Assembly: GCA_944322745.1 (NCBI GenBank) | Contig: CALUPV010000007.1 | Span: forward strand, 1 to 64,000 | Reading direction: 5' to 3' | DNA from: Candidatus Gastranaerophilales bacterium | GTDB lineage: Bacteria; Cyanobacteriota; Vampirovibrionia; Gastranaerophilales; Gastranaerophilaceae | Length of the DNA stretch: 64,000 nt | Shown: positions 47,725-55,857 of the stretch, piece by piece | Numbering within the stretch: position 1 is the stretch's first letter | Layout: each line of letters starts with the position of its first letter | Notes under the pieces: generated by a model | Seen by the model: the letters and a program-made list of their open reading frames with translations, nothing else | The model's database searches: none | Told to the model about the DNA's origin: nothing | Made by a program: the position numbers and the translations under genes

Positions 47725-47834
47725 TTTAATAGGTGTTTTTCCCTTGTAAAGAAAAAGTTTTAGTCGTAAGACTATTAGGGAGAGGAGATTTGGAATAAAT
47801 CCAAACTGGCCGCAACGGAAATAGCGGCTTTTTT
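47725..47834 (+). ncRNA. Cobalamin-riboswitch-like element ending in a terminator
   Basis: The order of short conserved blocks resembles the cobalamin riboswitch core: AATAGGTG (47730-47737), TTAGGGA (47775-47781), GG-AATAAATCC (47792-47802), then ACTGGCCGCAACGG (47805-47818). Hairpins seen are tagtc-gtaa-gacta (47761-47774) and tttgga-ataaa-tccaaa (47790 to 47805 region). The last block also forms a terminator: gccgc (47809-47813) with gcggc (47824-47828) and six T's. The classical 3' B12 box is not seen. No plus-strand gene follows for 1.5 kb, so it would act as a stand-alone RNA. The family call is tentative. Confidence 0.42.
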
Positions 47835-47842
47835 ATTATGTT

Positions 47843-48010
47843 AAAAAAGCCCTATACAAGTACGATTTTGTTACCTGTGAATGCTCCACAGGTGGGTAAG
47901 TGCCTTAACAAATCCGTTTCCTGCTACTTGGCAGGTCTACTGCATTGTTATTAGAGTCATCTTTCCCTATTAATCAAGATGTAGGAACAAAATAAATACC
48001 CGTATAGAGC
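47843..48010 (-). ncRNA. ssrS: 6S-like regulatory RNA
   Basis: 6S RNA mimics an open promoter and holds sigma70 RNA polymerase. On the minus strand, transcription should start near 48010, just after a good promoter. The ends pair: ctctatac (48009-48002) with gtataggg (47857-47850). The closing stem continues with attttgtt (near 47985) and aacaaaat (near 47870). Inside are a bubble, a 7-bp hairpin on the 3' side (acctgtg/cacaggt) and a terminal arm with cctgc/gcagg. GGCACUUACCCACCU resembles a 6S motif. Six U's end it. About 168 bases. Confidence 0.68.
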
Positions 48011-48016
48011 ATTAGT

Positions 48017-48046
48017 ATTATAACACTTTATTTTTTGTTTTTCACT
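48017..48046 (-). promoter_or_regulatory. Promoter of the 6S-like RNA
   Basis: TATAAT (48022-48017 on the minus strand) lies seven bases before the expected start. GTGAAA lies 17 bases upstream as the -35, inside the 3' end of ctpA. Confidence 0.6.
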
Positions 48047-49284
48047 AGTTCATTTATTAATTTTTTTGCTTCTCTCAATTGTTTATCATTTCTTTGTGTG
48101 AATATAGTATCTTGTTTTATTATTATATCTGGAGTTAAACCTTTCCTATATATATCATTTCCAGCTGGAAGAATATACTTATCTGTTGTTAATATAAGAC
48201 CGGTAGAGTTGGCCATTGGAATAACTTGTTGAATTGAGTTCTTTCCGTAACTTTTTTCACCTATTAAAATTGCATTTAAGTTGTCTTTTAATGTTCCTGC
48301 TAAAATTTCTGCTGCACTAGCTGTATTCTTATTTATTAAAATGACAACCGGCTTATTCTTAAAGATTTTTTCTCCGTCTGAATATATTTGATATTTTGTG
48401 TTTATTCTGGATTGTATACTAACAATTTTTCCTTGATCCATCATATAGTTTGCCATCTGAATGGCATTTGCAAGTACGCCACCATAATTGTTTCTTAAAT
48501 CAATAATTATTCCTTTTGTATTATTTGTTTCTATAATAATATTCTTAAAGTCTGAAACTGCTTTTCCTCCCATTATATTTTCAAGTGTTATAATCCCGAT
48601 ATTATCTTTTGTTATTTTGTATTCCATAGTTTTTATAGGAATTGCTTTCCTCTTTAGTTTTTTATTAATTAAAATATTTCCTCTTTTTATTGTAATATCA
48701 ATTTCTTTATTACCCGATGCTTCAATATTATTTATAACATTTTTTATCTCTAATCCGTTTGTTTTTTCTCCATTAATTGATATAATTACATCTCCAGGTT
48801 TTATGTCTGCAGTTTGTGCCGGTGAATTATCCATTATATGATTTATTACAATATTTTCACCGGATTTATTAAAAAGAACACCTATACCTGTGATTTGAGA
48901 GTCTATAATAATTTTTTGTTTAGAAAATAAATCAGACTGCAAAAATTTGCTGTATTGATCATTTAAACTTGCAAGCATACTGTTTATAGCTATATTTGCG
49001 TCTTCAATTGTTTTAATATGTTTTATATATCTTATTCTCCATTTTGACCAATCTTGGTTATTAAGTGTTTCATCTACATATGAATTTTTTGTTATTCTCC
49101 AAGCATTTATAAAGAGGCGTTGCGGTGCTATATTCTGTGAGATAGTTATTTTTTTCAGTAATTTATGGATAATATTAATGTTAATATTATTTTCAGGTCT
49201 GACAAAGATAGTTAAAATAATTATTGTAATAATTAAGAATATTGAATAAAATATTATATTTTTTTGTTGGACTTCTTTATTCAT
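48028..49284 (-). CDS. ctpA: Carboxyl-terminal processing protease (S41)
   Basis: Ctp proteases cut C-terminal tails of envelope proteins. The 418-residue chain has an N-terminal membrane anchor (IIFYSIFLIITIIILTIFV), a PDZ domain (about 130-210; IKPGDVIISINGEKTNGLE) and the S41 core with GIIIDLRNNYGG, the catalytic Ser in NTASAAEILAG and the Lys in GEKSYGKNSIQQ. The active site is therefore periplasmic. Its last codons contain the 6S RNA promoter. Confidence 0.93.
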   Translation of the reverse strand: MNKEVQQKNIIFYSIFLIITIIILTIFVRPENNININIIHKLLKKITISQNIAPQRLFINAWRITKNSYVDETLNNQDWSKWRIRYIKHIKTIEDANIAINSMLASLNDQYSKFLQSDLFSKQKIIIDSQITGIGVLFNKSGENIVINHIMDNSPAQTADIKPGDVIISINGEKTNGLEIKNVINNIEASGNKEIDITIKRGNILINKKLKRKAIPIKTMEYKITKDNIGIITLENIMGGKAVSDFKNIIIETNNTKGIIIDLRNNYGGVLANAIQMANYMMDQGKIVSIQSRINTKYQIYSDGEKIFKNKPVVILINKNTASAAEILAGTLKDNLNAILIGEKSYGKNSIQQVIPMANSTGLILTTDKYILPAGNDIYRKGLTPDIIIKQDTIFTQRNDKQLREAKKLINELVKNKK

Positions 49285-49364
49285 TCAGTTTATACCTACT
49301 GATATTTTATACTTTTTCAGTTCTTTATACAATTATTTTCTGGTAAAATCTTCATTTTATCTGA

Positions 49365-49370
49365 TATAAT
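49365..49370 (+). promoter_or_regulatory. -10 box placed for a leaderless transcript
   Basis: TATAAT ends seven bases before the ATG of the metallophosphoesterase gene. There is no Shine-Dalgarno and the -35 is weak. Confidence 0.5.
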
Positions 49371-49377
49371 GTAATTT

Positions 49378-50325
49378 ATGAAAAATCTATTTAAGGATTG
49401 CTTATATATATTCTTTGTTGTAATGGTGATGTTTCTTCTTAGTGATCAACCATCATTTTCTCGTACAATGAAATTTGTACAGTTATCAGATATACATTAT
49501 TCATTAATAAGAGATGATACCAGCTATAAACTTTTGTCAAAAACAAGACCTTTATTAAAAGATGCAATTAAACAAATTAATGCTCAGAAGAATATAAAAT
49601 TTGTCATGATTACAGGTGATGGTATCGATAAACCGACTAAAGATTCTTTGTATAGTCTTACTGATGAGCTTAATACCCTGCATTATCCTTGGTATTATGT
49701 TTTAGGTAACCATGATACCTCTACTGACGGATATCTTACAAAAATAAGATTTGTTGAAATTCTTAAAGAAACAAATCCAAATTATCTTTTTGATTCGACA
49801 TATTATACATTTAAACCTCAAAAGGGTTATAGGGTAATAGTTTTAGATGGTGCAAAAAATAAAGGTATCTCTTCCCACGGTGTTTTGCCTCAAGCGCAAT
49901 TATTTTGGCTTGATAATATACTGAGTAAGTCAAAGAATGATACAGTTTTGATTTTTATACATTTCCCATTATTGCCTCCTTATGAATCGAAAGGGCATGA
50001 AATCATAAATGCAGATGAATTTAAAGCAGTATTGAAAAAATATAATATGCCGATTGCAATATTCTCCGGTCATTATCATGCTGCTAAGATTACAAAAAGA
50101 GGGAATATTCTACATGTATCATCACCATCTTTAGCCGGTTATCCTAATGCATTTCGAATAATTGAAGTTACCAATAAATCTAAACAGACAATTTTTAAGT
50201 TTGATTTTTGTGAAACTAATATGAAAGATTTACAAATGAAAACTAAAATTATGACATTCGGAGGTGCCATATATTATGGAAAACCTAAAGACAGAACGGC
50301 AACAATAACAATAGAAAAGAAGTAA
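49378..50325 (+). CDS. Exported metallophosphoesterase
   Basis: The 315-residue protein has a signal peptide (LYIFFVVMVMFLLSDQPSF) and a calcineurin-like fold with all metal motifs: VQLSDIHYS, MITGDGIDK, VLGNHDTS, FIHFPLLPP and FSGHYHAAK. It probably hydrolyses phosphodiesters or nucleotides in the periplasm; the substrate is unknown. It is six bases before the metallo-beta-lactamase gene, so the two are likely co-expressed. The start appears leaderless. Confidence 0.9.
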   Translation: MKNLFKDCLYIFFVVMVMFLLSDQPSFSRTMKFVQLSDIHYSLIRDDTSYKLLSKTRPLLKDAIKQINAQKNIKFVMITGDGIDKPTKDSLYSLTDELNTLHYPWYYVLGNHDTSTDGYLTKIRFVEILKETNPNYLFDSTYYTFKPQKGYRVIVLDGAKNKGISSHGVLPQAQLFWLDNILSKSKNDTVLIFIHFPLLPPYESKGHEIINADEFKAVLKKYNMPIAIFSGHYHAAKITKRGNILHVSSPSLAGYPNAFRIIEVTNKSKQTIFKFDFCETNMKDLQMKTKIMTFGGAIYYGKPKDRTATITIEKK

Positions 50326-50331
50326 GAATCT

Positions 50332-51270
50332 ATGAAAAATTCAGATTTTAGAGTTAAATTTTGGGGCGTTAGAGGCTCTTATCCTGTTGTAAATAAAGAT
50401 TTCTTAAAATATGGAGGTAATACTTCTTGTGTTGAAGTTATAGTAGGTTCTCATCGTATAATACTTGATGGTGGAACCGGACTTATTGCTTTAGGTGATA
50501 AAATATTTAAAGATCATATATCATCTGCAGATAATGTTTTTGATAGAAAACCGATGAATATAACTCTTCTCCTTAGTCATATTCATCAGGATCATATTCA
50601 AGGATTAAATTTTTTTAAACCAATTAATGTTCTGACTACTCAGTTTTCTTTATTCGGATATAGCGGTTTTGATTCTAATTTAGATGAAACATTATCTGAA
50701 TTAATATATGGAAAATCTTTTCCATTAAATTTATATGATATAACTGCTGATTGTAGTATTACTGATATTACGGAATCAGAAATTATTGTTTTGTATAAAG
50801 ATAATGAAAGACCAATTTTAAAAAGAATATCATCTATTGATGATGTAAAGCCAAAAGAAAATGAAGTTATTATTTCATTTATGAAATCTAATTCTCATCC
50901 TAATTTTGGTGTTATGTGTTTTAAGATCAGCTATAAAGACAAATTTCTTGTTTATGCTACAGATACAGAGTGCTATTTTGGAGGTTCAAAGAAACTTGAG
51001 TTATTTGCAAAAGATGCAGACTTATTAATTCATGACAGTCAGTATACCACAGAGGATTATCTTTCCAGCGTAGCGCCAAAACAAGGTTTTGGTCATTCAA
51101 CTTTTGATATGGCATGCCGTGTTGCGACATATGCGAATGTCAAACAGCTTGCTTTTTTCCATTTTGATCCTTCATATAATGATGAAAAATTGACAAATAT
51201 AGAAGATTTCTTTAAAAATAAAAATAAAAATTATTTTCTTGCAAAAGAAGGTATGGAAGTTTGTCTTTAA
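50332..51270 (+). CDS. Metallo-beta-lactamase fold hydrolase
   Basis: The 312-residue cytoplasmic protein starts with the ribonuclease Z/PhnP-like signature VKFWGVRGSYPVVNKDFLKYGG. The metal site is LLSHIHQDHIQGL, with further ligands in YATDTECYFGG, LIHDSQYT and GFGHSTFDMA. These point to the MBL class that acts on phosphodiesters, close to tRNase Z-like enzymes, though the exact substrate cannot be told. Its 3' end overlaps the TPR gene by 10 bases. Confidence 0.9.
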   Translation: MKNSDFRVKFWGVRGSYPVVNKDFLKYGGNTSCVEVIVGSHRIILDGGTGLIALGDKIFKDHISSADNVFDRKPMNITLLLSHIHQDHIQGLNFFKPINVLTTQFSLFGYSGFDSNLDETLSELIYGKSFPLNLYDITADCSITDITESEIIVLYKDNERPILKRISSIDDVKPKENEVIISFMKSNSHPNFGVMCFKISYKDKFLVYATDTECYFGGSKKLELFAKDADLLIHDSQYTTEDYLSSVAPKQGFGHSTFDMACRVATYANVKQLAFFHFDPSYNDEKLTNIEDFFKNKNKNYFLAKEGMEVCL

Positions 51271-51812
51271 GAAAATTATTAATAGCTTTTTTATGTGTTT
51301 TTTTTATAGGGCAGCATTGTTATGCGGACCAAACTATTGAGGCTGAGAATAATGCATACAGGCATAATAATCAAGGGATTATATATTTAAAGGAAAAATA
51401 TTATTTTGGTGCAATAAAAGAGTTTAAAATTGCTATTGATTTATTGCCAAACTCTCAGGCTACGGCTGTCTATTATGTTAATTTAGGAAAAACATATGAA
51501 GAAATCGGTTATCCTGAATTGGCCAGACCTTGTTTCGAAAAAGCTGTGAGTATTAATGTTTTATGTTTTGATTACTATTTAAAACTTGCTGAAAATTATA
51601 AAAAACTTGGTATTGTTGATGAGAAATTAATAGAGTTTCAAGGTAAAACAGATTCTCCCTTAAATGAAATTATGGTTGGGCTTCTTTTTATTCAAAAAGG
51701 AGATGTATCAACAGGGGTTACTGTTTTGGATGAATTTTGTAATAAAGAAACTAATCTTCTTATAACTACCGGAGTCAAAGAATATATAAACAAAATTACA
51801 AAGTCTTTATAA
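51261..51812 (+). CDS. Exported TPR protein
   Basis: The 183-residue protein starts with TTG (MSLRKLLIAFLCVFFIGQHCY, a signal peptide with a Cys at its end). TPR-like helices follow: NNQGIIYLKEKYYFGAIKEF, VYYVNLGKTYEEIGYPELAR and FEKAVSINV. TPR domains bind proteins, so it may be an adaptor of the two upstream enzymes. It starts within the MBL gene and ends overlapping the convergent PHP gene by six bases. Confidence 0.82.
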   Translation: MSLRKLLIAFLCVFFIGQHCYADQTIEAENNAYRHNNQGIIYLKEKYYFGAIKEFKIAIDLLPNSQATAVYYVNLGKTYEEIGYPELARPCFEKAVSINVLCFDYYLKLAENYKKLGIVDEKLIEFQGKTDSPLNEIMVGLLFIQKGDVSTGVTVLDEFCNKETNLLITTGVKEYINKITKSL

Positions 51813-52448
51813 TAATTCCTTATGATGAGAATCAGTTCCGCCTGTTTTTATTAAATTATATTTTTCTGCAATTTGAGTAATTGTTTTTTTGGAATGAAAT
51901 TTTAAAATTCTTCTTAATCCGTTATAGGGATAATAAGTTTCTATTCCTTCGAGTCCTATATCTATTAATTTTTTTACAAATGAATCAATATTTAGACACC
52001 AGTAGCAAGCCGGATGTGCTAAAATAGCTATTCCTCCGGCTTGATTTATTTTTTCTATAACTGTTTTAGGGTTTCTTAATTTGAATAATCTGTATAGATT
52101 AAATCTTTTACCAATATTATTTACTGCATACAAAGATTTTATTTCTTCATTATCAATATCTATTCCGTAACCAATTATGTGTATTAGAACACCTTGGAAA
52201 AAACAATCAAATTCAACTGCAGGTATAATAATTTCCTCTTTTAAAATATTTGTAGATAAGTATGCGTCAATGGTATTATGGTCAGAAATGGCAATATATT
52301 TCTTACCTTTTCTCTTTGCTTGTTCTACAATTTCATATGGTGTCATTTCCCCATCTGATTCGCAAGAGTGTATATGTAAATCAACATTTTTATAGTAATC
52401 TTCTTCTTTAAAAGATAATAATAAGTTTTTTAAATTTTCTTTTATCAT
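51807..52448 (-). CDS. PHP-domain phosphoesterase
   Basis: The 213-residue protein has the PHP metal motifs: DLHIHSCESDGEMTPYEIV, YIAISDHNTIDAY, PAVEFDC and AILAHPACYWC, ending GGTDSHHKELL. These match RNase AM/TrpH-type nucleotide phosphoesterases. It stops right after the last metal motif, so it lacks the 40-80 residue tail of typical members. No clear ribosome binding site is present. Confidence 0.85.
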   Translation of the reverse strand: MIKENLKNLLLSFKEEDYYKNVDLHIHSCESDGEMTPYEIVEQAKRKGKKYIAISDHNTIDAYLSTNILKEEIIIPAVEFDCFFQGVLIHIIGYGIDIDNEEIKSLYAVNNIGKRFNLYRLFKLRNPKTVIEKINQAGGIAILAHPACYWCLNIDSFVKKLIDIGLEGIETYYPYNGLRRILKFHSKKTITQIAEKYNLIKTGGTDSHHKELL

Positions 52449-52509
52449 GATAAACTTAACTCAATAATATACAAATATATGCTAATATAAAACATAAAAA
52501 AGAGGAAGT

Positions 52510-53466
52510 ATGACAAGAAAAAAATCTAATAAAATAATTGATGTTTTCCGAATATTTTTTTCAAGTATTAAAACATATTTTTTATACTTGGATCAATGTG
52601 TTAAGTATTTATTATTTCCTATTTTCGGGCAGTTAATAAGTTTGATAATATTGTTTACTATTGTATATTACTTCAATACTAATATTGATAATATTAGGAA
52701 TATTTCAGCTTTTTTTGAAGATGATAAACATTTATTTGTTATCTATAGTTTGACATTATTGCCATTTTTAATTGTTTTTATTAAGGCTGTTTATGATTAT
52801 ATTATTGCGTTTTGTGCTTTGAATCTTTTGTTTTATACTGTATCAAACAAGAAAAAAGTTAAAGATATTGATTTTGGTGCTAATAGAAAAGTAATCGAAC
52901 GTAAAATTATTAATTACGTAATATTAATTTTTTTAGTTACATTTTTATTGATTGTTCCGCCATTGATTTTTGTTGCGCCAATAATATGGGTCTTTTTGAG
53001 CTTGTCATTTCAAGTTTTGTCTTTTGAAAACGATATATCAGGACAACGGGCTATCTCAAGAAGTATTGAACTTGTGAAGGGAAATGTTATACCAACAGTA
53101 ATATTATTATTGTTGTGTTCTATTGTTACATATTGGTTTTTACCTAGTATGTTTATTTGGGCTTGTGAAAAACTTTCCTTAATCACCTTTATGATTGGAA
53201 GAATAGAAACTTTTGTAAATTTATTAAGTCTTGATTCTTTAAATGAATTGTTATCTATTATAAATTTTAAGCTAGATTCTTTAACAATAGCTAAATATAT
53301 GGCAGAAAATGTTGTTACTTTGATTGTTATAGCTTTTACTTTACCATTCAGATGTTGTTGTTTTACTCAGTTATATAAGCTTTATGATTCAGAAAAGATT
53401 AAAGATTTCTCAAAAGAATCCGATGAAATAATTGTAAGGGCAACGGGCAAAAAGAGAAAGAATTAA
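52510..53466 (+). CDS. Polytopic membrane protein
   Basis: The 318-residue protein has about six membrane segments: near residues 33-55 (FGQLISLIILFTIVYYF), 75-110 (SLTLLPFLIVFIKAVY), 135-170 (VILIFLVTFLLIVPPLIFVA), 193-215 (VILLLLCSIVTYWFL) and 265-285. A charged cytoplasmic tail ends KKRKN. It resembles the DUF975/YciC-like class loosely. AGAGGAAG precedes the ATG. The function is unknown. A small zinc-ribbon gene follows 10 bases later. Confidence 0.75.
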   Translation: MTRKKSNKIIDVFRIFFSSIKTYFLYLDQCVKYLLFPIFGQLISLIILFTIVYYFNTNIDNIRNISAFFEDDKHLFVIYSLTLLPFLIVFIKAVYDYIIAFCALNLLFYTVSNKKKVKDIDFGANRKVIERKIINYVILIFLVTFLLIVPPLIFVAPIIWVFLSLSFQVLSFENDISGQRAISRSIELVKGNVIPTVILLLLCSIVTYWFLPSMFIWACEKLSLITFMIGRIETFVNLLSLDSLNELLSIINFKLDSLTIAKYMAENVVTLIVIAFTLPFRCCCFTQLYKLYDSEKIKDFSKESDEIIVRATGKKRKN

Positions 53467-53475
53467 TTAGGGATA

Positions 53476-53691
53476 ATGTTTAGATGTAAGAAATGTAATT
53501 CAATTGATAAATTTGAATTAATGTTTAGTCCTTTATATACGGGATCAAAAGAATACGATGTAACTTATACTAAAAATAATGATATAAAAATAAATGTTGA
53601 TGGCTATACTTTTATTCCTGATTTATCATTTATGAATAATCATGCAGTGTGCAGATATTGCGGTAATATTAATTGTTGGGATTATAAATAA
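53476..53691 (+). CDS. Small zinc-ribbon protein
   Basis: The 71-residue protein has two Cys pairs, CKKC at residue 4 and CRYCGNINC near residue 60, separated by a beta-rich segment (YDVTYTKNNDIKINVDGYTF). They probably bind one zinc ion. It may be a DNA- or protein-binding adaptor, or rubredoxin-like; iron binding is less likely because the spacing is long. It is in line with the membrane protein upstream. Confidence 0.72.
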   Translation: MFRCKKCNSIDKFELMFSPLYTGSKEYDVTYTKNNDIKINVDGYTFIPDLSFMNNHAVCRYCGNINCWDYK

Positions 53692-53714
53692 CGTTGCATA
53701 TGCAACGTTATTTT
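53690..53714 (+). terminator. Terminator after the zinc-ribbon gene
   Basis: A perfect 20-base palindrome, aacgttgcat/atgcaacgtt (53690-53709), followed by ATTTTT. Confidence 0.8.
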
Positions 53715-53791
53715 TGACTTTTGCAAATTTAATTCCCTTATTTTTATTAAATTGGTACAATAATAATTGTTTTATAAAATAAGGTGGTTTC

Positions 53792-54883
53792 ATGAAAAAA
53801 AGAAAAGAGAAGAAAGATTATTCGTTTTTATTAAATATATTTTTTTTGGCTATCTTTTTGAGCATAGGGGTGTTTATATATATCTCAGGCGGAAAAAAGG
53901 ATGCGGTGACTTTAGTAAAGCAAGTTGAAAAGTCTTATCAAAATGAGATTAAAGAACAAACAAATCAAAAATCGACTATACCTAAAGAAGAACCACAAAA
54001 AACTAGTAAACAGATTAAAAATCTTCAACCATTTAGATTATATAATTATAAATATACTTATACAATTGATATCCAAGGTTTTGTGAAACGTTTTGAAATT
54101 GATATTCCTATCCCTTTGAATGAGAATGAGAAACAATATATTTCTAATATGAAATCATCAATAAAACCAAGCAGATTGTATAGTGATGGAGTTAATACGA
54201 TTGCTCAATATACTTTTCATGATATTGGTTCGCAACGCATGAATATTGTATTAGAAGGGACAGCTAAGGTTAGAACTTATAATATTAAAAATGCAAAGAT
54301 TATAAATAAAAATTTAACTCCGGAAAAAGATTTAAGCCGATATTTGAAGCCGGAACCTTTAATTGAGTCTAATGATCCTTATATTAAAAGTATAGCTAAT
54401 AAAATTAAAGGTGATACACAAGAAGAAGTTCTGCAAAATATTTATGAATATATACAAAATAATATGAAATACACGATTATGGGTAATATAGGCGCTAAAA
54501 AAGCATTACAACAAAGACGTGGAAAGTGCACTGAATATGCCGCAATAATGATTGCTTTATGCAGGGCTAAAAATATCCCTGCCAGAATGGTATTGGGGAA
54601 TATTGCAAGAGAGAAATATACTCAGCATAATTGGGTCGAGGTATATTATGATAAATATGGATGGGTTATGTATGATCCTACTGTTCAGCCTGTTAATGTT
54701 AATGTACGAAAGGGTGGAAAAATTGTTAGAGTAGAGAAAAGATATGATACTTCTGTTGATATAAACTATATTACGGCAGGAAGAAATAAACTTTCTACAT
54801 ATACAACTTCATATTCTGTAGGGGAGTCTAGAAATGGTAGAGCAATTGTTAATGAGAATATTCAAATAGAAAAAGTAAAATAG
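53792..54883 (+). CDS. Membrane-anchored transglutaminase-like protein
   Basis: The 363-residue protein has an N-terminal anchor (YSFLLNIFFLAIFLSIGVFI, about 10-30), a Lys/Gln linker, a beta-rich domain, and a transglutaminase-like core with Cys246 (RRGKCTEYAAIMIALCR), His279 (YTQHNWVEVYYD) and Asp295 (WVMYDPT). The triad is complete, so the enzyme is likely an active protease or acyltransferase facing the periplasm. AAGGTGG precedes the ATG. Confidence 0.87.
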   Translation: MKKRKEKKDYSFLLNIFFLAIFLSIGVFIYISGGKKDAVTLVKQVEKSYQNEIKEQTNQKSTIPKEEPQKTSKQIKNLQPFRLYNYKYTYTIDIQGFVKRFEIDIPIPLNENEKQYISNMKSSIKPSRLYSDGVNTIAQYTFHDIGSQRMNIVLEGTAKVRTYNIKNAKIINKNLTPEKDLSRYLKPEPLIESNDPYIKSIANKIKGDTQEEVLQNIYEYIQNNMKYTIMGNIGAKKALQQRRGKCTEYAAIMIALCRAKNIPARMVLGNIAREKYTQHNWVEVYYDKYGWVMYDPTVQPVNVNVRKGGKIVRVEKRYDTSVDINYITAGRNKLSTYTTSYSVGESRNGRAIVNENIQIEKVK

Positions 54884-54911
54884 AATTAAGTTGTTTTTTA
54901 ATTGGTAAGTA

Positions 54912-54948
54912 AAAATATATCTGCCAAACTATTTAGCAGATATATTTT
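54912..54948 (+). terminator. Terminator of the transglutaminase-like gene
   Basis: aaaatatatctgc (54912-54924) and gcagatatatttt (54936-54948) form a perfect 13-bp stem ending in T's. Confidence 0.85.
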
Positions 54949-54992
54949 GGTTAGTATTTTAAGTTTTTGAGTTTTCACCAAGTCTATACACA

Positions 54993-55015
54993 CAAAAACA
55001 CCCATTACGGGTGTT
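54993..55015 (-). terminator. Terminator of tRNA-Gly
   Basis: aacaccc (54997-55003) and gggtgtt (55009-55015) form a 7-bp stem. The minus transcript continues with five U's. Confidence 0.8.
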
Positions 55016-55025
55016 ATCTTTTAAA

Positions 55026-55100
55026 TGGAGCGAGAGACGAGGCTCGAACTCGCGACATCTTCCTTGGCAAGGAAGCATTCTACCACTGAATTACTCTCGC
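55026..55100 (-). tRNA. tRNA-Gly (anticodon GCC)
   Basis: The 7-bp acceptor stem is GCGAGAG/CTCTCGC. The D loop has TTCAGTGGTAGAA, the anticodon arm is CTTCC-TTGCCAA-GGAAG with GCC, and the T arm is CGAGTTCGAGCCTCG. The 3' CCA is encoded (55028-55026). It is transcribed alone, with a clear promoter and terminator. Confidence 0.97.
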
Positions 55101-55117
55101 ATCCTCTTATGGACTCT

Positions 55118-55145
55118 ATTATACATGCACAATTTTTTATTTCAA
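55118..55145 (-). promoter_or_regulatory. Promoter of tRNA-Gly
   Basis: TTGAAA (55145-55140) and TATAAT (55123-55118) on the minus strand are 16 bases apart. Confidence 0.7.
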
Positions 55146-55167
55146 GTCTTTTTGTAAAATGATTTTT

Positions 55168-55365
55168 TTATCTGCCTAATAATAAATCAAAAACATTTCT
55201 GTATTTCACGGTAGTGTAACCGCCATCTTCATGTTCTATAACTTTTTCTTGTCTTGCTTTTGCGGCTGATTCATCAAAATAACTGATGATGCCATTAAAT
55301 AGTCCTGCTTGATATGCAAAATATATGCCTGCAAAAATAATTAACCAAACAATTAATTTAAACAT
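55168..55365 (-). CDS. Small single-pass membrane protein
   Basis: The 65-residue protein has one membrane helix near the N-terminus (FKLIVWLIIFAGIYFAY) and a charged cytoplasmic or periplasmic tail (AAKARQEKVIEHEDGGYTTV). AGAGGT precedes the ATG. It lies 30 bases downstream of the 120-residue gene on the same strand and may be co-transcribed. No function is known. Confidence 0.68.
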   Translation of the reverse strand: MFKLIVWLIIFAGIYFAYQAGLFNGIISYFDESAAKARQEKVIEHEDGGYTTVKYRNVFDLLLGR

Positions 55366-55395
55366 ATAAATCTACCTCTTTTTTATTAAGATAGT

Positions 55396-55758
55396 TTATT
55401 TTTTCGTTTTAGTCAAATTCTTATCCCTTATTAGATATGGTTTTACAAAGTTATATGTTCCGTATATTGAAATTATACTTCCTGCTATTTTTAATCCTTT
55501 TGAAAATTTATTGTCTTTTAGTAGTGATGCAATAGCATTTAGTGTTGTACCTGCCGTAAAACATAAATAACCTTTAAATATTGCTCTGGGAGTTGTTACC
55601 ATATCATCTATATCTTTTTTATTTACAACTTTTTCACTAAATATGTCTAAAATATCTGGTTTATATTCATTCTTAGAATTTGATTGTTCAATTTTTGTAC
55701 TATTGTTTCTGCTATAATCTCTGGCTGTGATTTGTGAAAAATTATCAAAAACATTCAT
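55396..55758 (-). CDS. Hypothetical protein with hydrophobic segment
   Basis: I do not recognise this 120-residue protein. The N-terminal half is polar (QITARDYSRNNSTKIEQSNS). The second half has two moderately hydrophobic stretches (IFKGYLCFTAGTTLNAIASL and LKIAGSIISIYGTYNF), so it may associate with the membrane. It ends in a basic tail. AAGGA stands upstream of the ATG. The next gene downstream is the small membrane protein. Confidence 0.6.
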   Translation of the reverse strand: MNVFDNFSQITARDYSRNNSTKIEQSNSKNEYKPDILDIFSEKVVNKKDIDDMVTTPRAIFKGYLCFTAGTTLNAIASLLKDNKFSKGLKIAGSIISIYGTYNFVKPYLIRDKNLTKTKK

Positions 55759-55857
55759 AATTATATATCCTTGTTAATATTATAAAATTTGAACAGAAAA
55801 TAATTTGTCACTGGCAATTTTAGTATTTATAATAAAATAATAGTTATAGAGGATATT

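Noticed and set aside
47725-47834. RNase P RNA, tmRNA or SRP RNA
   Set aside because: The conserved cores of these RNAs (for example GGAAAGUCC for RNase P or the GGAAGCAGCC-type SRP loop) are not present on either strand.
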